A stretch of DNA of 36,818 nucleotides from Bdellovibrionales bacterium (GCA_947462765.1 CANHQK010000019.1:1-36818), one strand, 5' to 3'. Shown: positions 1 through 8,238, counted from the first letter of the stretch. The notes: generated by a model not told the origin, from the letters alone. A program made the numbers and translations.

Positions 1-1
1 C

Positions 2-154
2 CCGGTGGACGTGATCGTGAGCTCGCCCGACTACGACAACTGCCGCACCTACAACCCGATGTACTACGGCTGCCAGATGAGCGCGGTGTGGATGAACCAC
101 ATGGCCGCTGCCAATGTCTCCGTGCAAACGGATGGCACCTGGTTGAATCCTTGA
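2..154 (+). CDS. 3' end of an unrecognised protein (partial)
   Basis: Only the last 50 codons are present and the 5' end lies outside the window. The frame beginning at base 2 stays open to a TGA at 152-154. It encodes an aromatic, Asn/Tyr/Met-rich tail with two cysteines (NCRTYNPMYYGC), which would suit an exported disulfide-containing protein. I do not recognise the family. The stop codon is inside the first copy of a 13-bp tandem repeat, so the last residues (WLNP) are encoded partly by repeat sequence. The gene converges on the aminopeptidase gene to its right. Confidence 0.55.
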   Translation, partial: PVDVIVSSPDYDNCRTYNPMYYGCQMSAVWMNHMAAANVSVQTDGTWLNP

Positions 155-246
155 GTTGAATCCTTGAGTTGAATCCTTGAGTTGAATCCTTGAGTTGAAT
201 CCTTGAGTTGAATCCTTGAGTCGAATCCTTGAGCTGAATCCTTGAG
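143..246. repeat. Tandem repeat, 8 copies of a 13-bp unit
   Basis: The unit TTGAATCCTTGAG occurs six times perfectly from 143 to 220, then twice with one changed base (TCGAATCC at 221, CTGAATCC at 234). The array fills the gap between two convergent genes and covers the stop codon of the left one. Each unit holds two TGA triplets and 13 is not a multiple of 3, so the array closes all three + frames. The opposite strand has no stop in any frame. No spacers are present, so it is not a CRISPR array. Confidence 0.95.
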
Positions 247-260
247 TGGAGTGACGGAGC

Positions 261-1328
261 TCAGTCCCGGATGGATTCAAGAACAGCTCTCACGTCCTCC
301 CTTTGGGGCCCACCAAAATCCGAGTCGGTCAGCCTGGAGAGACGCTTCAGAAAGGCGGGAACCTCTCCCCGATACCGCTCCAATAACTCACGGAAGCCCC
401 GATCACTCGGATCATAGGTCTTGTACTGGATGAGAGAAGCGTTATTCAAGTCCCGCCGGATTCCAGCTTTTGCCTTGAGCGCATCGAGAATCCGACTTTT
501 CTCCTGTCGTTTCTCCAATTCATTCCGCCCGGATCGATAGAGCTCATCGAGCTCACGATAGGCCTTGGCCAGATGGGACCGCACCTCATCACCCCGCTTG
601 CGTCTTTCCAAATAACGCGCCCATAACAACTGAGACTCCGCCCCTCCCGACCTGAAGTAACGCTCGGTGAGCACATCAGCTACAAAATCGGCGAGACTCT
701 CATTGAAGTAGGACTGATCCCTGAAGTAGAGCGTGGCATGAACGGATTCGTGCAAGAAAACGTGTACCAGATCCGGCAGGGCTTCCGGATGAATTCGCCC
801 CTCACCGGTCTTCGGGATCATAGTCGAAAGCAAGGGGTCCGGAAACCATCCGAGAGTGGAGTAGGCGGAAGCACCGCGGATATCGACGTCCATGCCCCTT
901 TGACGGTAAACCGAGGCGAACTCCTCAGCATCCTCACGGTCAAACCACCCGATATAGGTGAAACTCCCGACCAGGGGAAACGAAAAAATCTCGGGCTTAA
1001 ATGCCAAGGCATCTGAAACCGTGACCACATGAACCACGGCATCCCCGGGTAACTCGACATACTCCCGATAATTGGAAGTGGGTTTCAGCCCCTCGCGTTC
1101 TCCGAAGGCGCGAATCTCGGGAATCTTTCCGAGCAGAGCCCGCAAAGACTCATCCACCCGCTCATCGGTGACCACCTGATCCACCGGTTTGGCTCGATTC
1201 AAAAGCATGAGTTGACCCTGACCCGCCTGGATCAGAAACTTCGCGGTCGAACACCCGGTCAAAGCAGTCAGGAGTGAGAAGGCCACGATCCCATGCCTAA
1301 AAATAGAAGGAGCCTCCGACCGCGACAT
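261..1328 (-). CDS. Predicted zinc aminopeptidase lipoprotein (COG4324-like)
   Basis: This 355-residue protein has a lipoprotein signal with lipobox LTGC (Cys26). The motif HESVH at 193-197 is an HExxH zinc site. It is followed by FNESLADFV, whose Glu210 fits the third ligand of a gluzincin. The block GWFPDPLLSTM before the zinc site is typical of the predicted-aminopeptidase family COG4324 (Pfam Aminopep). The protein probably acts in the periplasm, anchored to a membrane by lipid. An ATG at 1361 would lengthen the protein, but the ATG at 1328 has GGAAAG 9 nt upstream and places the signal peptide properly. It overlaps the preceding beta-barrel gene by 32 nt and is the last gene of a five-gene operon. 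The substrate is unknown. Confidence 0.8.
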   Translation of the reverse strand: MSRSEAPSIFRHGIVAFSLLTALTGCSTAKFLIQAGQGQLMLLNRAKPVDQVVTDERVDESLRALLGKIPEIRAFGEREGLKPTSNYREYVELPGDAVVHVVTVSDALAFKPEIFSFPLVGSFTYIGWFDREDAEEFASVYRQRGMDVDIRGASAYSTLGWFPDPLLSTMIPKTGEGRIHPEALPDLVHVFLHESVHATLYFRDQSYFNESLADFVADVLTERYFRSGGAESQLLWARYLERRKRGDEVRSHLAKAYRELDELYRSGRNELEKRQEKSRILDALKAKAGIRRDLNNASLIQYKTYDPSDRGFRELLERYRGEVPAFLKRLSRLTDSDFGGPQREDVRAVLESIRD

Positions 1329-1848
1329 TGAAATTGTCTTTCCAGGTCGCAATGCTTCCACCCGTCAAATAGGATGTGCCGTCCAACCGGAGACCGAAAC
1401 GGCTCGATAGCTTGAACTTGAGACCGAAGCCGCTGATCACTGTCACCTGGTCGAGGCGGCCCGGAGGCGAAAAACCACCTTGGTAAGTTCCGGTGGCGTC
1501 TCGGTTGAGCTGCCCGACACCGAAACGCAAGAAAGGCCGGACCGCGGCCCCCTCCGAGAACAAGTGATAGAGAAAATTCATACTGTATACGCGGTCCCGA
1601 TACTTGATGTCCTGAACGTTGGGGACAAACTCCGAGTTCAAACTATCCTGATAGGAGAACTGGACTTGGCTGTCCTGGGTCAGATAATACCCCAAAGCAC
1701 CATTCCAACTCTGAGTCACACTGTAGCTACCGCCATTGTAGGCACTCCGGGAATACGAAAAACCGAGTGAGGTTTCAAAGACCCCCGCGTATGTATTCCC
1801 TGCCAGAAACATCAAGATGCATCCGAACCAAACCCTGAACCTGTTCAT
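1297..1848 (-). CDS. Outer-membrane beta-barrel protein
   Basis: This 183-residue protein has a signal peptide ending near NTYA (residue 21). Alternating hydrophobic and aromatic strands follow (for example SLGFSYSRSAY, LGYYLTQDSQVQFSYQ, FLRFGVGQLN) and the last residue is Phe, as expected of a BAM-assembled barrel. Its length suits an eight-stranded OmpA/OmpW-size barrel. GGGAGGGG lies 5 nt before the ATG. It sits 24 nt after the FecR-domain gene and overlaps the aminopeptidase gene, so it is probably co-transcribed with both. No pore or ligand function can be read from the sequence. Confidence 0.75.
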   Translation of the reverse strand: MNRFRVWFGCILMFLAGNTYAGVFETSLGFSYSRSAYNGGSYSVTQSWNGALGYYLTQDSQVQFSYQDSLNSEFVPNVQDIKYRDRVYSMNFLYHLFSEGAAVRPFLRFGVGQLNRDATGTYQGGFSPPGRLDQVTVISGFGLKFKLSSRFGLRLDGTSYLTGGSIATWKDNFNVAVGGSFYF

Positions 1849-1872
1849 TTGAGCCCCTCCCTGGACCGGACC

Positions 1873-2871
1873 TCACTCCTCTGAGGAATCCGGCCGGATT
1901 GAATCGATTTCCTTACCGATTCTCTTGACCTCACTCTTAAGTCGCTTGCGGTGAATCCCGTACTCCTCATCTGAAAAAACGGGGGGGACGCTCCGGGAAG
2001 CCGGCTTGCGATCGTTCTCCACCTTGGCCACATCCGCAGCCCTTCCGAACAGTCGATCCCTGAGTCGCGCCATCACAAACCGGGCCTCGACTTCATCTAC
2101 GGCGTCCTTCGCCCGATTGCCGAGCGATGCGGGACTCCGGGAAGGCTCCTCTTCCGGAGCTTCATTCCAGTCCTCAATTTCAGCTGCAAGCGCCTCACTC
2201 CTCGAATCGTGGATTTGCTTCACTATGGAAACCCACTCTTTCACCTCTTCAGCCGGTAATCCGAATCGAGTGAGCAGGGGGGCCACCACTGTGTGGCTGA
2301 TGATTTCCGGCTGGGAAGGGCGGATCCACGCTTGCTGAATGATCATCCTGCTGATCTCACCTGCATGGACGTCCCGACTCGCGTCGCGGTTGAAGCGATT
2401 CAAAAAACGGACGTTTCTGTTGAAGACAGCGAGTGAGGTGGAACGATCCGAGGGCTGATATTGTACCCAAACAACACCCCCCTTGTACTCGACCACTGAG
2501 TTCGGGGAGGTCCAGGTCACCGGTGCGCTCAGCGCCGGGCCCGATATCAGGATTTCACCCCGATACAGGCTTCTGACTCCACCGCCCTGAATCTCGACAA
2601 AGCTGCCCGGGGCAAGCTGAAAAACGGAACGGTCCTCGAGGCGGACCCGCGCCACACCTTCACGAGTCATGATCATCGAGCCACACGGGACAGGATCTTG
2701 GGCGTTCAGTCGTGTCTTGACCACACCCTTTGACGGGATCAATTGGGTCCCTGGATCGACTTTTTCAATCACCCCGCACATCTTGGCCATGGTTCCCGCA
2801 TTCGCTTCGGGAGCGATGCATAGCACGGCAAAAACCACTACTCTGCTCACCCTACCCTTACTCATGTGCAT
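1873..2871 (-). CDS. FecR-domain periplasmic protein
   Basis: This 332-residue protein has a signal peptide with likely cleavage after EANA (residue 25). A FecR-type beta domain spans roughly residues 35-150 (VARVRLEDRSVFQLAPGSFVEI, then VVEYKGGVVWVQ). The C-terminal half is charged and probably helical, with a Glu/Pro-rich stretch near 235. Classical FecR is an inner-membrane anti-sigma factor. Here there is no N-terminal cytoplasmic sigma-binding region and no sigma gene nearby, so this is a secreted FecR-domain protein and not a FecI regulator. The ATG at 2871 follows GGAGG by 6 nt, and the gene overlaps the end of the TPR gene by 14 nt, suggesting translational coupling. Confidence 0.75.
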   Translation of the reverse strand: MHMSKGRVSRVVVFAVLCIAPEANAGTMAKMCGVIEKVDPGTQLIPSKGVVKTRLNAQDPVPCGSMIMTREGVARVRLEDRSVFQLAPGSFVEIQGGGVRSLYRGEILISGPALSAPVTWTSPNSVVEYKGGVVWVQYQPSDRSTSLAVFNRNVRFLNRFNRDASRDVHAGEISRMIIQQAWIRPSQPEIISHTVVAPLLTRFGLPAEEVKEWVSIVKQIHDSRSEALAAEIEDWNEAPEEEPSRSPASLGNRAKDAVDEVEARFVMARLRDRLFGRAADVAKVENDRKPASRSVPPVFSDEEYGIHRKRLKSEVKRIGKEIDSIRPDSSEE

Positions 2872-3709
2872 GATGGGCCTCCTCCTTCTCGGGTAGGGCC
2901 TCTTTTTCCCCGGCCTTCACACTGGCAGGACTGCGTTTGCCATTCAGCCAATCGGCCTCATGAGAACCCGGATAGAGTTCGATGAAACTCAACATCATCT
3001 TTTCGGCTTGATCTTTTTTGCCAAGGGCACGGTAGCAGAGTGCCTGCCAGAACATTCCTTTGCGGTGGCCAATCTCTCCCCGTGAACTGATCCGCACCGA
3101 CTCCCTGAAATCACGCATGGCGAGATGGTAGTTCTTGAGATGGAACCACGAAATGCCGCTCATCAGATAGTTACCTGGCACCCTGAACTGTCCATCTTCT
3201 TTCAGGCTCAACAAGTGATGCAGAACCAGGGCCGACTTCTCATAATCCTCCCGGCGAAAATGGCCTACCGCAAGAGTATGAAGCTGATGAACAGCCAGGT
3301 GAGCGGGAACATCGTATTTGATGGATTGCATGGCCGTAGCCAGCTCAGAACCCGCTTCGTTCTTCAGTGTCTCTTCGAGTGTCTCACTCAAAGAGGCTAG
3401 ATCCCGGGTGGCACGGGCCGCATCACCGAGAATTTGATCCTTTTCGAGCTCAGCGAGCTTCCTGCTGAGCACGCGGTTCTCCCGATCGAGCTCGGCAAAC
3501 TCATCCACCCGATCGACAAATGAAAAGAAGTGCCGTTTATAGGTCCCGTAGATCCCGTATTCCTTGAACTCCTTCATTGCAAAAGAGCCCTTGAACTCCT
3601 CGATCACAGGAGTCCCGATCCGGAACAAACCGAACAGGCCGATGGCACAGGCGAAGCCGGCCAGAGCATGACGGAAAGCGGGTGTTTGAAGAAAACGATG
3701 AATCTTCAC
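2858..3709 (-). CDS. Membrane-anchored TPR/coiled-coil protein
   Basis: This 283-residue protein begins with a short basic segment and one hydrophobic helix at about residues 13-33. A charged coiled-coil region follows (about 70-115, rich in Glu/Leu/Lys). Helical repeats at about 140-245 have TPR character (HLAVHQLHTLAVGHFRREDY, YHLAMRDFRESVRIS, GMFWQALCYRALGKKDQAE). The tail is Glu/His-rich. It probably projects from the inner membrane as a scaffold. The start codon is GTG with a weak ribosome site. It lies 41 nt after the HD-GYP gene and overlaps the FecR-domain gene, so it may link c-di-GMP turnover to the envelope proteins downstream. That link is inferred from gene order only. Confidence 0.65.
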   Translation of the reverse strand: MKIHRFLQTPAFRHALAGFACAIGLFGLFRIGTPVIEEFKGSFAMKEFKEYGIYGTYKRHFFSFVDRVDEFAELDRENRVLSRKLAELEKDQILGDAARATRDLASLSETLEETLKNEAGSELATAMQSIKYDVPAHLAVHQLHTLAVGHFRREDYEKSALVLHHLLSLKEDGQFRVPGNYLMSGISWFHLKNYHLAMRDFRESVRISSRGEIGHRKGMFWQALCYRALGKKDQAEKMMLSFIELYPGSHEADWLNGKRSPASVKAGEKEALPEKEEAHHAHE

Positions 3710-3750
3710 GTCTCATGGATCGGCATCCAAGCAGGCGAACTTGAGTAAAA

Positions 3751-5241
3751 CTAGGCCGCTTTGCCTGATTTCTTGGTCGCGCCGGAGGCCGGGAGGAGAT
3801 AGGCCCTGGATTGGACGAACAGCTTGAACAGCACCCCGTCGAGTTTCCCCTGCTTGACCTCGGAATCAAGGATCTCCAGTGCCTTCTCGAGAGGAACAGC
3901 CGCCTTGTAAGGACGGTCCTTGGCAGTCAGTGCGTCGTAAATATCCGCGATGGTCAACATCCGGCTTTGAATCGGGATCTCCTGCCCGTCCACTTTGAGT
4001 GGATAGCCCGTTCCATCGAGTTTTTCATGGTGGCGGTGGGCGATGGTCGGCACCTGCTCGAGCCCCCGGCTCCAAGGCACCATCTTCAGGATCTCATAGG
4101 TGAACGAAACGTGTTTCTCGATCTCGATCCTCTCTTCGGGACTCAAGGAACCCCGCGGAATGCACAGGCGCTTTCCCTCGTGTGCATGAAGGGCGCAACA
4201 CACCTCTCCGTCGTCGATTTTGACCTGCAATTTAGTCAGTTCGAGGATGTTCTCCGAAACCTCTTGCGGCAAAACAGTGGGCTCGTTGGCCCTGAGAATG
4301 GTCTGGTAGGCAAGATCGAGTTCCTTGATGCGTCTGGCAAGCTCGAGACGATTCTCCTCACCTTGAAACTCAAGGCGATAAGCGCTCTTCATCAACTTGA
4401 ATCGCATCTCGATTTCTTTCAGTTCCCAAGGATGGAGCTTTTTCTCTTTCTGGAGAATATGCTCTTTCACCGAAATCTTCCCGATGTCATGCAACATGGC
4501 CGCGTATCTCAATTCACGGAACTGGGTGTCCGAGAAATGAATCAATCCGAGTGGGCCGGATTGCTCCCGGTTCACGGCGGAGGCAAGATTCAGGGTGAGA
4601 TCGCATACCCGTTGGGAATGCCCGGAGGTCACCGGATCGCGGGCTTCGATCGCCGTCACACAGGCGTTCACAAATCCGTCGAGGATGTTCTCCTGCTCCA
4701 GGAGAAGCATGCTGTTCTCAATGACCAGTGCGGCTTGGGAAGATACGATTCCACAGAGTCGCTCGTCTTTCTCATTGAAAACCCCCTCACTCTCGAGGTC
4801 CTCGGGAATCTTGTTCACCAACTGGATCACCCCGACCAGATCCCCTCTCGGCGTCAACAAGGGAGCCGATAACATATTGCGGGTTTCATATCCCATCGCA
4901 ATGTCAATGGCACTCCGGGGACGCAATCGCGGTACGGTTCCGTCAGCCGTCTGATGGACGGGGATCGCACTGTCGTTGTAAACTTGCCGGTTCAGCCCGG
5001 TTCGGCCCACGGTACTGTTCTCATCAAGGCGGAAGACCAGACTCCGGAGGTGGGTCGGTACCGCTTCCACTCCGAGACTGCGAGTGATCATGGCTTTGAA
5101 CACCAGAACAGACTCTCCCTGCAGGTTTTTCTCGAGGGTATAGATCGAGCCCCCGTCACACCCGATGAGATCGAGGAACGAGTTCAGGATGGAATGCAGA
5201 TCTGTAGTCAGGTTCTGTCTCGACATGATCCGAAGACTCAT
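3751..5241 (-). CDS. GAF and HD-GYP domain protein, probable c-di-GMP phosphodiesterase
   Basis: This 496-residue soluble protein has a GAF sensor domain at about 10-185 and an HD-GYP domain at about 190-470. Catalytic signatures are HDIGK at 251-255, an EKH at 375-377, HRHHE at 402-406 and DGTGYP at 409-414. The later DIYDALTAKDRPYK block (433-446) is also typical. HD-GYP enzymes hydrolyse cyclic di-GMP to pGpG or GMP, and the GAF domain would sense a small ligand. The HD pair and the next metal-binding His are about 126 residues apart, where ordinary family members have about 30. An extra helical segment containing two adjacent cysteines (residues 348-349) therefore sits inside the catalytic domain. 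It is the first gene of the five-gene operon. An ATG at 5226 (residue 6) is an alternative start, and neither start has a strong ribosome site. Confidence 0.88.
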   Translation of the reverse strand: MSLRIMSRQNLTTDLHSILNSFLDLIGCDGGSIYTLEKNLQGESVLVFKAMITRSLGVEAVPTHLRSLVFRLDENSTVGRTGLNRQVYNDSAIPVHQTADGTVPRLRPRSAIDIAMGYETRNMLSAPLLTPRGDLVGVIQLVNKIPEDLESEGVFNEKDERLCGIVSSQAALVIENSMLLLEQENILDGFVNACVTAIEARDPVTSGHSQRVCDLTLNLASAVNREQSGPLGLIHFSDTQFRELRYAAMLHDIGKISVKEHILQKEKKLHPWELKEIEMRFKLMKSAYRLEFQGEENRLELARRIKELDLAYQTILRANEPTVLPQEVSENILELTKLQVKIDDGEVCCALHAHEGKRLCIPRGSLSPEERIEIEKHVSFTYEILKMVPWSRGLEQVPTIAHRHHEKLDGTGYPLKVDGQEIPIQSRMLTIADIYDALTAKDRPYKAAVPLEKALEILDSEVKQGKLDGVLFKLFVQSRAYLLPASGATKKSGKAA

Positions 5242-5449
5242 CGGAACGGATCGCCCGGGGATTGAGAGAAATCATTGCTGTCAAACTTTTGGACAACCCC
5301 CCAACTCGCGATCACCCTGAGCAGGATCCACCTCGGCAGAGCACACTCGAAGCTGCACTAATTCATTGTAAAGATTGATTAATTTTCCAAAACCCTCACT
5401 CTTGGTCTTTGGCGCGCCCTTTGCAACATCTCGGATGAGAGTTGAGATT

Positions 5450-6670
5450 ATGAACAAATTTAATTGGTTGAGAGCCCTGGTTTCCCCTGCCCCGGTCAGC
5501 GCCCTGTTGCTGGGCCTGACGGCCTGTGGTCCGCAAGCCTTCGTGCCGAGCGGAATGGCCTATCGCCAAACTGCGGCCGGATCGGTGAACATTCCTCCAA
5601 AGGTGGACATCGTCCTCGGTGTGTCCATGAACGGGACCATGCAGAATATCGCCCCCGGCATCCAAACCGAGATCCCCGGCTTCTTACAAGGCCTGGAAAA
5701 CAGCGGTTGGGACTACCGGTTTGTTTCGATTCCGCTCGGTGAGCACACGCCGGTCGACGCCACCACCTTTCCGCTCCAGAGAAAAGTCTCCGTTTCCCGG
5801 TATGACACCAACACACCTGAAGCGAACTGGCTTTCGCCGTATCCCGGAGCCAGCTATAATGACCCGAAACTCGGAATCTCCCCGCAATTGATCGCACCCG
5901 TATTCACGGTCCCTTCCGTCACCGCGGGGGTGATGAACGGTCGTGAAACCGGGGTCCACAATCAGGTGAACTTCCTGACCCGCTCCGATGTCCTTCCCTC
6001 CAATGGGCGGAATCCGAATGCGAATTTCCTCCGGAGAGATGCGCTCCTGGCCGTCATCACTCTCTCGAACGGCGATGACCGCTCCGGTGGCAATTGGGTC
6101 TTCGATCCTTACTACAACCGGACCGTCTGGCAATCCGGCGGGACTGCCGTTGATCTTGCTTACCGCGACACCTTCATTGACGTGAAGCAAAGCGCTTCCC
6201 TGGTTCGGTATTACTCAGTCGTCGCTCACCAGCGCACGAGCTGCCGTGGTTATGGCACTTGGTCCGGAATCCGGTATGAGGGATTCGCCAGCATGCTCGG
6301 CGGGATCTCGCTCGATATCTGCGACAATCCTGTCAAGAACGCCCTCGAAGCGGTATCGAAGCACCTCCAGACTGTGAAGCTCTCGTTCCGTAAGAAATTC
6401 CTCGTGATGGGCACCGAGCCGAACCCGGCCACCATCAAGGTGGTCCGCTTCATCAACGGAGAGGCATCCCGTGCAGAGGTGATCCCCCAGAGTCCGACCA
6501 ACGGATGGACTTATGTCGGATACCGCACGAATCAAAATACCATCGATGCTCCGCTTGAGATGGAACCTGCGACCGGATACATGGTCGAGCTCCACGGAAG
6601 CGCCAAGCTGATGGGGAGCGATACCGCGGACATCACCTACCAGAATGCCGGTGACCCGGTCTCGAACTGA
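5450..6670 (+). CDS. Lipoprotein with degenerate von Willebrand A-type domain
   Basis: This 406-residue protein has a lipoprotein signal with lipobox LTAC (Cys26). The segment VDIVLGVSMNGTM (52-64) aligns with the first strand and metal site of vWA domains (usually VDILFVxDxSGSM), but the DxSxS residues read Ser59, Asn61 and Thr63. A second vWA-like strand, LLAVITLSNGDDRS, is at about 199-212. A C-terminal beta-rich region of about 90 residues follows. Lipid-anchored vWA proteins of this layout are common in predatory deltaproteobacteria. The missing Asp suggests weak or no metal binding. An earlier in-frame ATG (5375) is rejected because the signal peptide begins at 5450. The 208-nt gap upstream divides it from the divergent HD-GYP gene. 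Function unknown. Confidence 0.7.
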   Translation: MNKFNWLRALVSPAPVSALLLGLTACGPQAFVPSGMAYRQTAAGSVNIPPKVDIVLGVSMNGTMQNIAPGIQTEIPGFLQGLENSGWDYRFVSIPLGEHTPVDATTFPLQRKVSVSRYDTNTPEANWLSPYPGASYNDPKLGISPQLIAPVFTVPSVTAGVMNGRETGVHNQVNFLTRSDVLPSNGRNPNANFLRRDALLAVITLSNGDDRSGGNWVFDPYYNRTVWQSGGTAVDLAYRDTFIDVKQSASLVRYYSVVAHQRTSCRGYGTWSGIRYEGFASMLGGISLDICDNPVKNALEAVSKHLQTVKLSFRKKFLVMGTEPNPATIKVVRFINGEASRAEVIPQSPTNGWTYVGYRTNQNTIDAPLEMEPATGYMVELHGSAKLMGSDTADITYQNAGDPVSN

Positions 6671-6672
6671 TC

Positions 6673-6999
6673 ATGAAACGCAATAAGAACGCCGTACACG
6701 GTCTCCTTCTCCTCTCAGGAACCTACTTCTGCCCCGGTAACCCGGACATTTGCGACCAGGAAGTCAGGGTGTACAGCCAAAATGGTAAGATGACGGCTGT
6801 GAAGGTCGAGTATACCGGATACTGCGGGAGCATGGGACCCTACCTTTATCCCTGCTCGGGCAGGACCTGCAAGGATACGAATGCGGAGTTCAAGATCGAG
6901 AACGTTCGAAGCTACACCTGGAAGAATCTAGGCCACCCGTACTCCTGCCGTTTCGAATTAAAGACGAAGGACGCGTCTCAGCTTCTTACCGGCGAATGA
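6673..6999 (+). CDS. Small six-cysteine protein, function unknown
   Basis: This 108-residue product has cysteines at 20, 27, 51, 61, 66 and 92, enough for three disulfides, which points to export. The N-terminus has only a short hydrophobic run (GLLLLSGTYF) that makes a poor signal peptide, so the true start or export route is uncertain. The body (EVRVYSQNGKMTAVKVEYTGYCG) looks like a small beta domain. It starts 2 nt after the vWA lipoprotein gene and is probably co-transcribed with it. Its last 42 bases overlap the 3' end of the adenylate-forming enzyme gene on the other strand. I do not recognise the family. Confidence 0.55.
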   Translation: MKRNKNAVHGLLLLSGTYFCPGNPDICDQEVRVYSQNGKMTAVKVEYTGYCGSMGPYLYPCSGRTCKDTNAEFKIENVRSYTWKNLGHPYSCRFELKTKDASQLLTGE

Positions 7000-8238
7000 G
7001 GGAATCCCCTCATGAAAGCGGATCTCGGGACGTAAAGCTCCGACCCGATCTGCGAGGTTCGAAATCTCCACCTCGATCCGGTTCCTGACCGCCCCCTGCT
7101 CAGTCCCGATCATCACTTTAAGATGGATGTCGAGTTCCCCGTCCCGGGTTTGCGTCACCAGGTACTCTTCGATCGCTTCATCAGCAGTGATGACAGCACG
7201 ACGTATGAAATCGGGAAAAACAGCCACCGGCTCTCCACCCGACACCCGCTTGAACCGGAGGACATCATCCGAGCGCCCTTCAATGCTCTCGAGGGCAGTC
7301 ATCACTGAGCCGCACGCGCATGGTGTTGAACGCAGAGTGAGAATGTCATTGAGCCGATACCGGATCACTGGCTGCGAGGTCCGTGTGAAATCGGTGATGA
7401 TCGGCATGAACTTGGTCCGCGTTTCATCGAGCCATTCCGGATCGATACGGACACAGTCCTCATTCAGGTGAAGGGTACCGTGCTCACAACTGGCGGCTAA
7501 AAATCCCTCAGTGCACTGGTAAATCTGATGCACCTTCATTCCGAAGGCGGCGGTCATCCTCCGCTCATCGAGCGGATCCAAAGTCTCTGCGATTGAAAAA
7601 ATACGTCTGGGAAGAGCCGGGATCCGACCCGCCGCACGGGCTTCGGCCAGACGGATCAGCATTGAAGGAGGCGCGAACAGAAGATCCGGACGCTGAGACT
7701 CAAGACGCTCAAGGTGATCCTCGATCGGAGACAACAAATCATAGAATTCAAAAAGAATTCTCGACCCCGAGGAGGCGGTATAAAGATTCGAGTTCGCACG
7801 CATGAAAAAGGCAACCCGATATTGATCAAGAATGGATCCCGGAAGAATCTTCGCGAGAAGTGTCCCGGCATGCCGGGCCCGTTCGGAGTCCGACACCAGA
7901 AAGAGCCCCCGATTGCCGCTGGTGCCGGAAGAAAGCCCCACCGTCACCCCGTTCAGAGTCGGAGTGAAATCCCGGCTGGCTTCAGCTCGGAAGGCCAGAT
8001 CAAATGCCTGATCCCGATCGACTCCAACCGTGTTCAGATCGGTGAAATGCTCCATCATGATCTTTTTGTCGATCATCCCTCCGCTCCACTCCCGGTAGAA
8101 CTTCGAATGCCTTTTCACCCACCCCAAATGACGGGAGATCCTCCGTTCCTGATACCGCTCGAGCTCCGACCGGCTCTTGAAGCGACGCAAATAACGGGTC
8201 ACCAGATAATGAAAAAAAATCCGAAACTTAAAGAGCAT
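6958..8238 (-). CDS. PaaK/F390-synthetase-like adenylate-forming enzyme
   Basis: This 426-residue protein belongs to the adenylate-forming superfamily near phenylacetate-CoA ligase and coenzyme F390 synthetase (COG1541). Seen directly: the nucleotide-binding loop SSGTSGNRG at 103-111, a YQCTEG motif in the middle, and a C-terminal segment with DVLRFKR and the near-terminal KKLRRV lysine region. Such enzymes activate a carboxylate as an acyl-AMP and pass it to a thiol or other acceptor. The ATG at 8238 is chosen over one at 8262 because AAGGAACGGAG precedes it, and the gene then overlaps the MBL gene by 11 nt. It is the last gene of the minus arm of the lipid-type cluster and probably activates an acyl or aryl acid for that pathway. 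Substrate unknown. Confidence 0.75.
   Translation of the reverse strand: MLFKFRIFFHYLVTRYLRRFKSRSELERYQERRISRHLGWVKRHSKFYREWSGGMIDKKIMMEHFTDLNTVGVDRDQAFDLAFRAEASRDFTPTLNGVTVGLSSGTSGNRGLFLVSDSERARHAGTLLAKILPGSILDQYRVAFFMRANSNLYTASSGSRILFEFYDLLSPIEDHLERLESQRPDLLFAPPSMLIRLAEARAAGRIPALPRRIFSIAETLDPLDERRMTAAFGMKVHQIYQCTEGFLAASCEHGTLHLNEDCVRIDPEWLDETRTKFMPIITDFTRTSQPVIRYRLNDILTLRSTPCACGSVMTALESIEGRSDDVLRFKRVSGGEPVAVFPDFIRRAVITADEAIEEYLVTQTRDGELDIHLKVMIGTEQGAVRNRIEVEISNLADRVGALRPEIRFHEGIPSFAGKKLRRVLRL

Noticed and set aside
143-246. Possible CRISPR array
   Set aside because: The 13-bp units are directly joined with no spacers, and no cas genes are present.
242-433. Short + frame beginning in the tandem repeat
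   Set aside because: It overlaps the 3' end of the aminopeptidase gene antisense and has no ribosome site or recognisable product.
1873-2871. FecR anti-sigma regulator of a FecI sigma factor
   Set aside because: The protein has a cleavable signal peptide and no cytoplasmic N-terminal region, and no sigma gene is nearby.
3811-4872. 353-codon open frame on the + strand opposite the HD-GYP gene
   Set aside because: It lies wholly antisense to a gene with clear GAF and HD-GYP motifs, shows no domain pattern, and is explained by the codon bias of the real gene.
5242-5449. TTGACA (minus strand, 5284-5279) as promoter of the HD-GYP gene
   Set aside because: No -10-like hexamer lies 15-18 nt downstream, so the match to -35 alone is not enough. 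Nothing else convincing was seen in this 208-nt gap.
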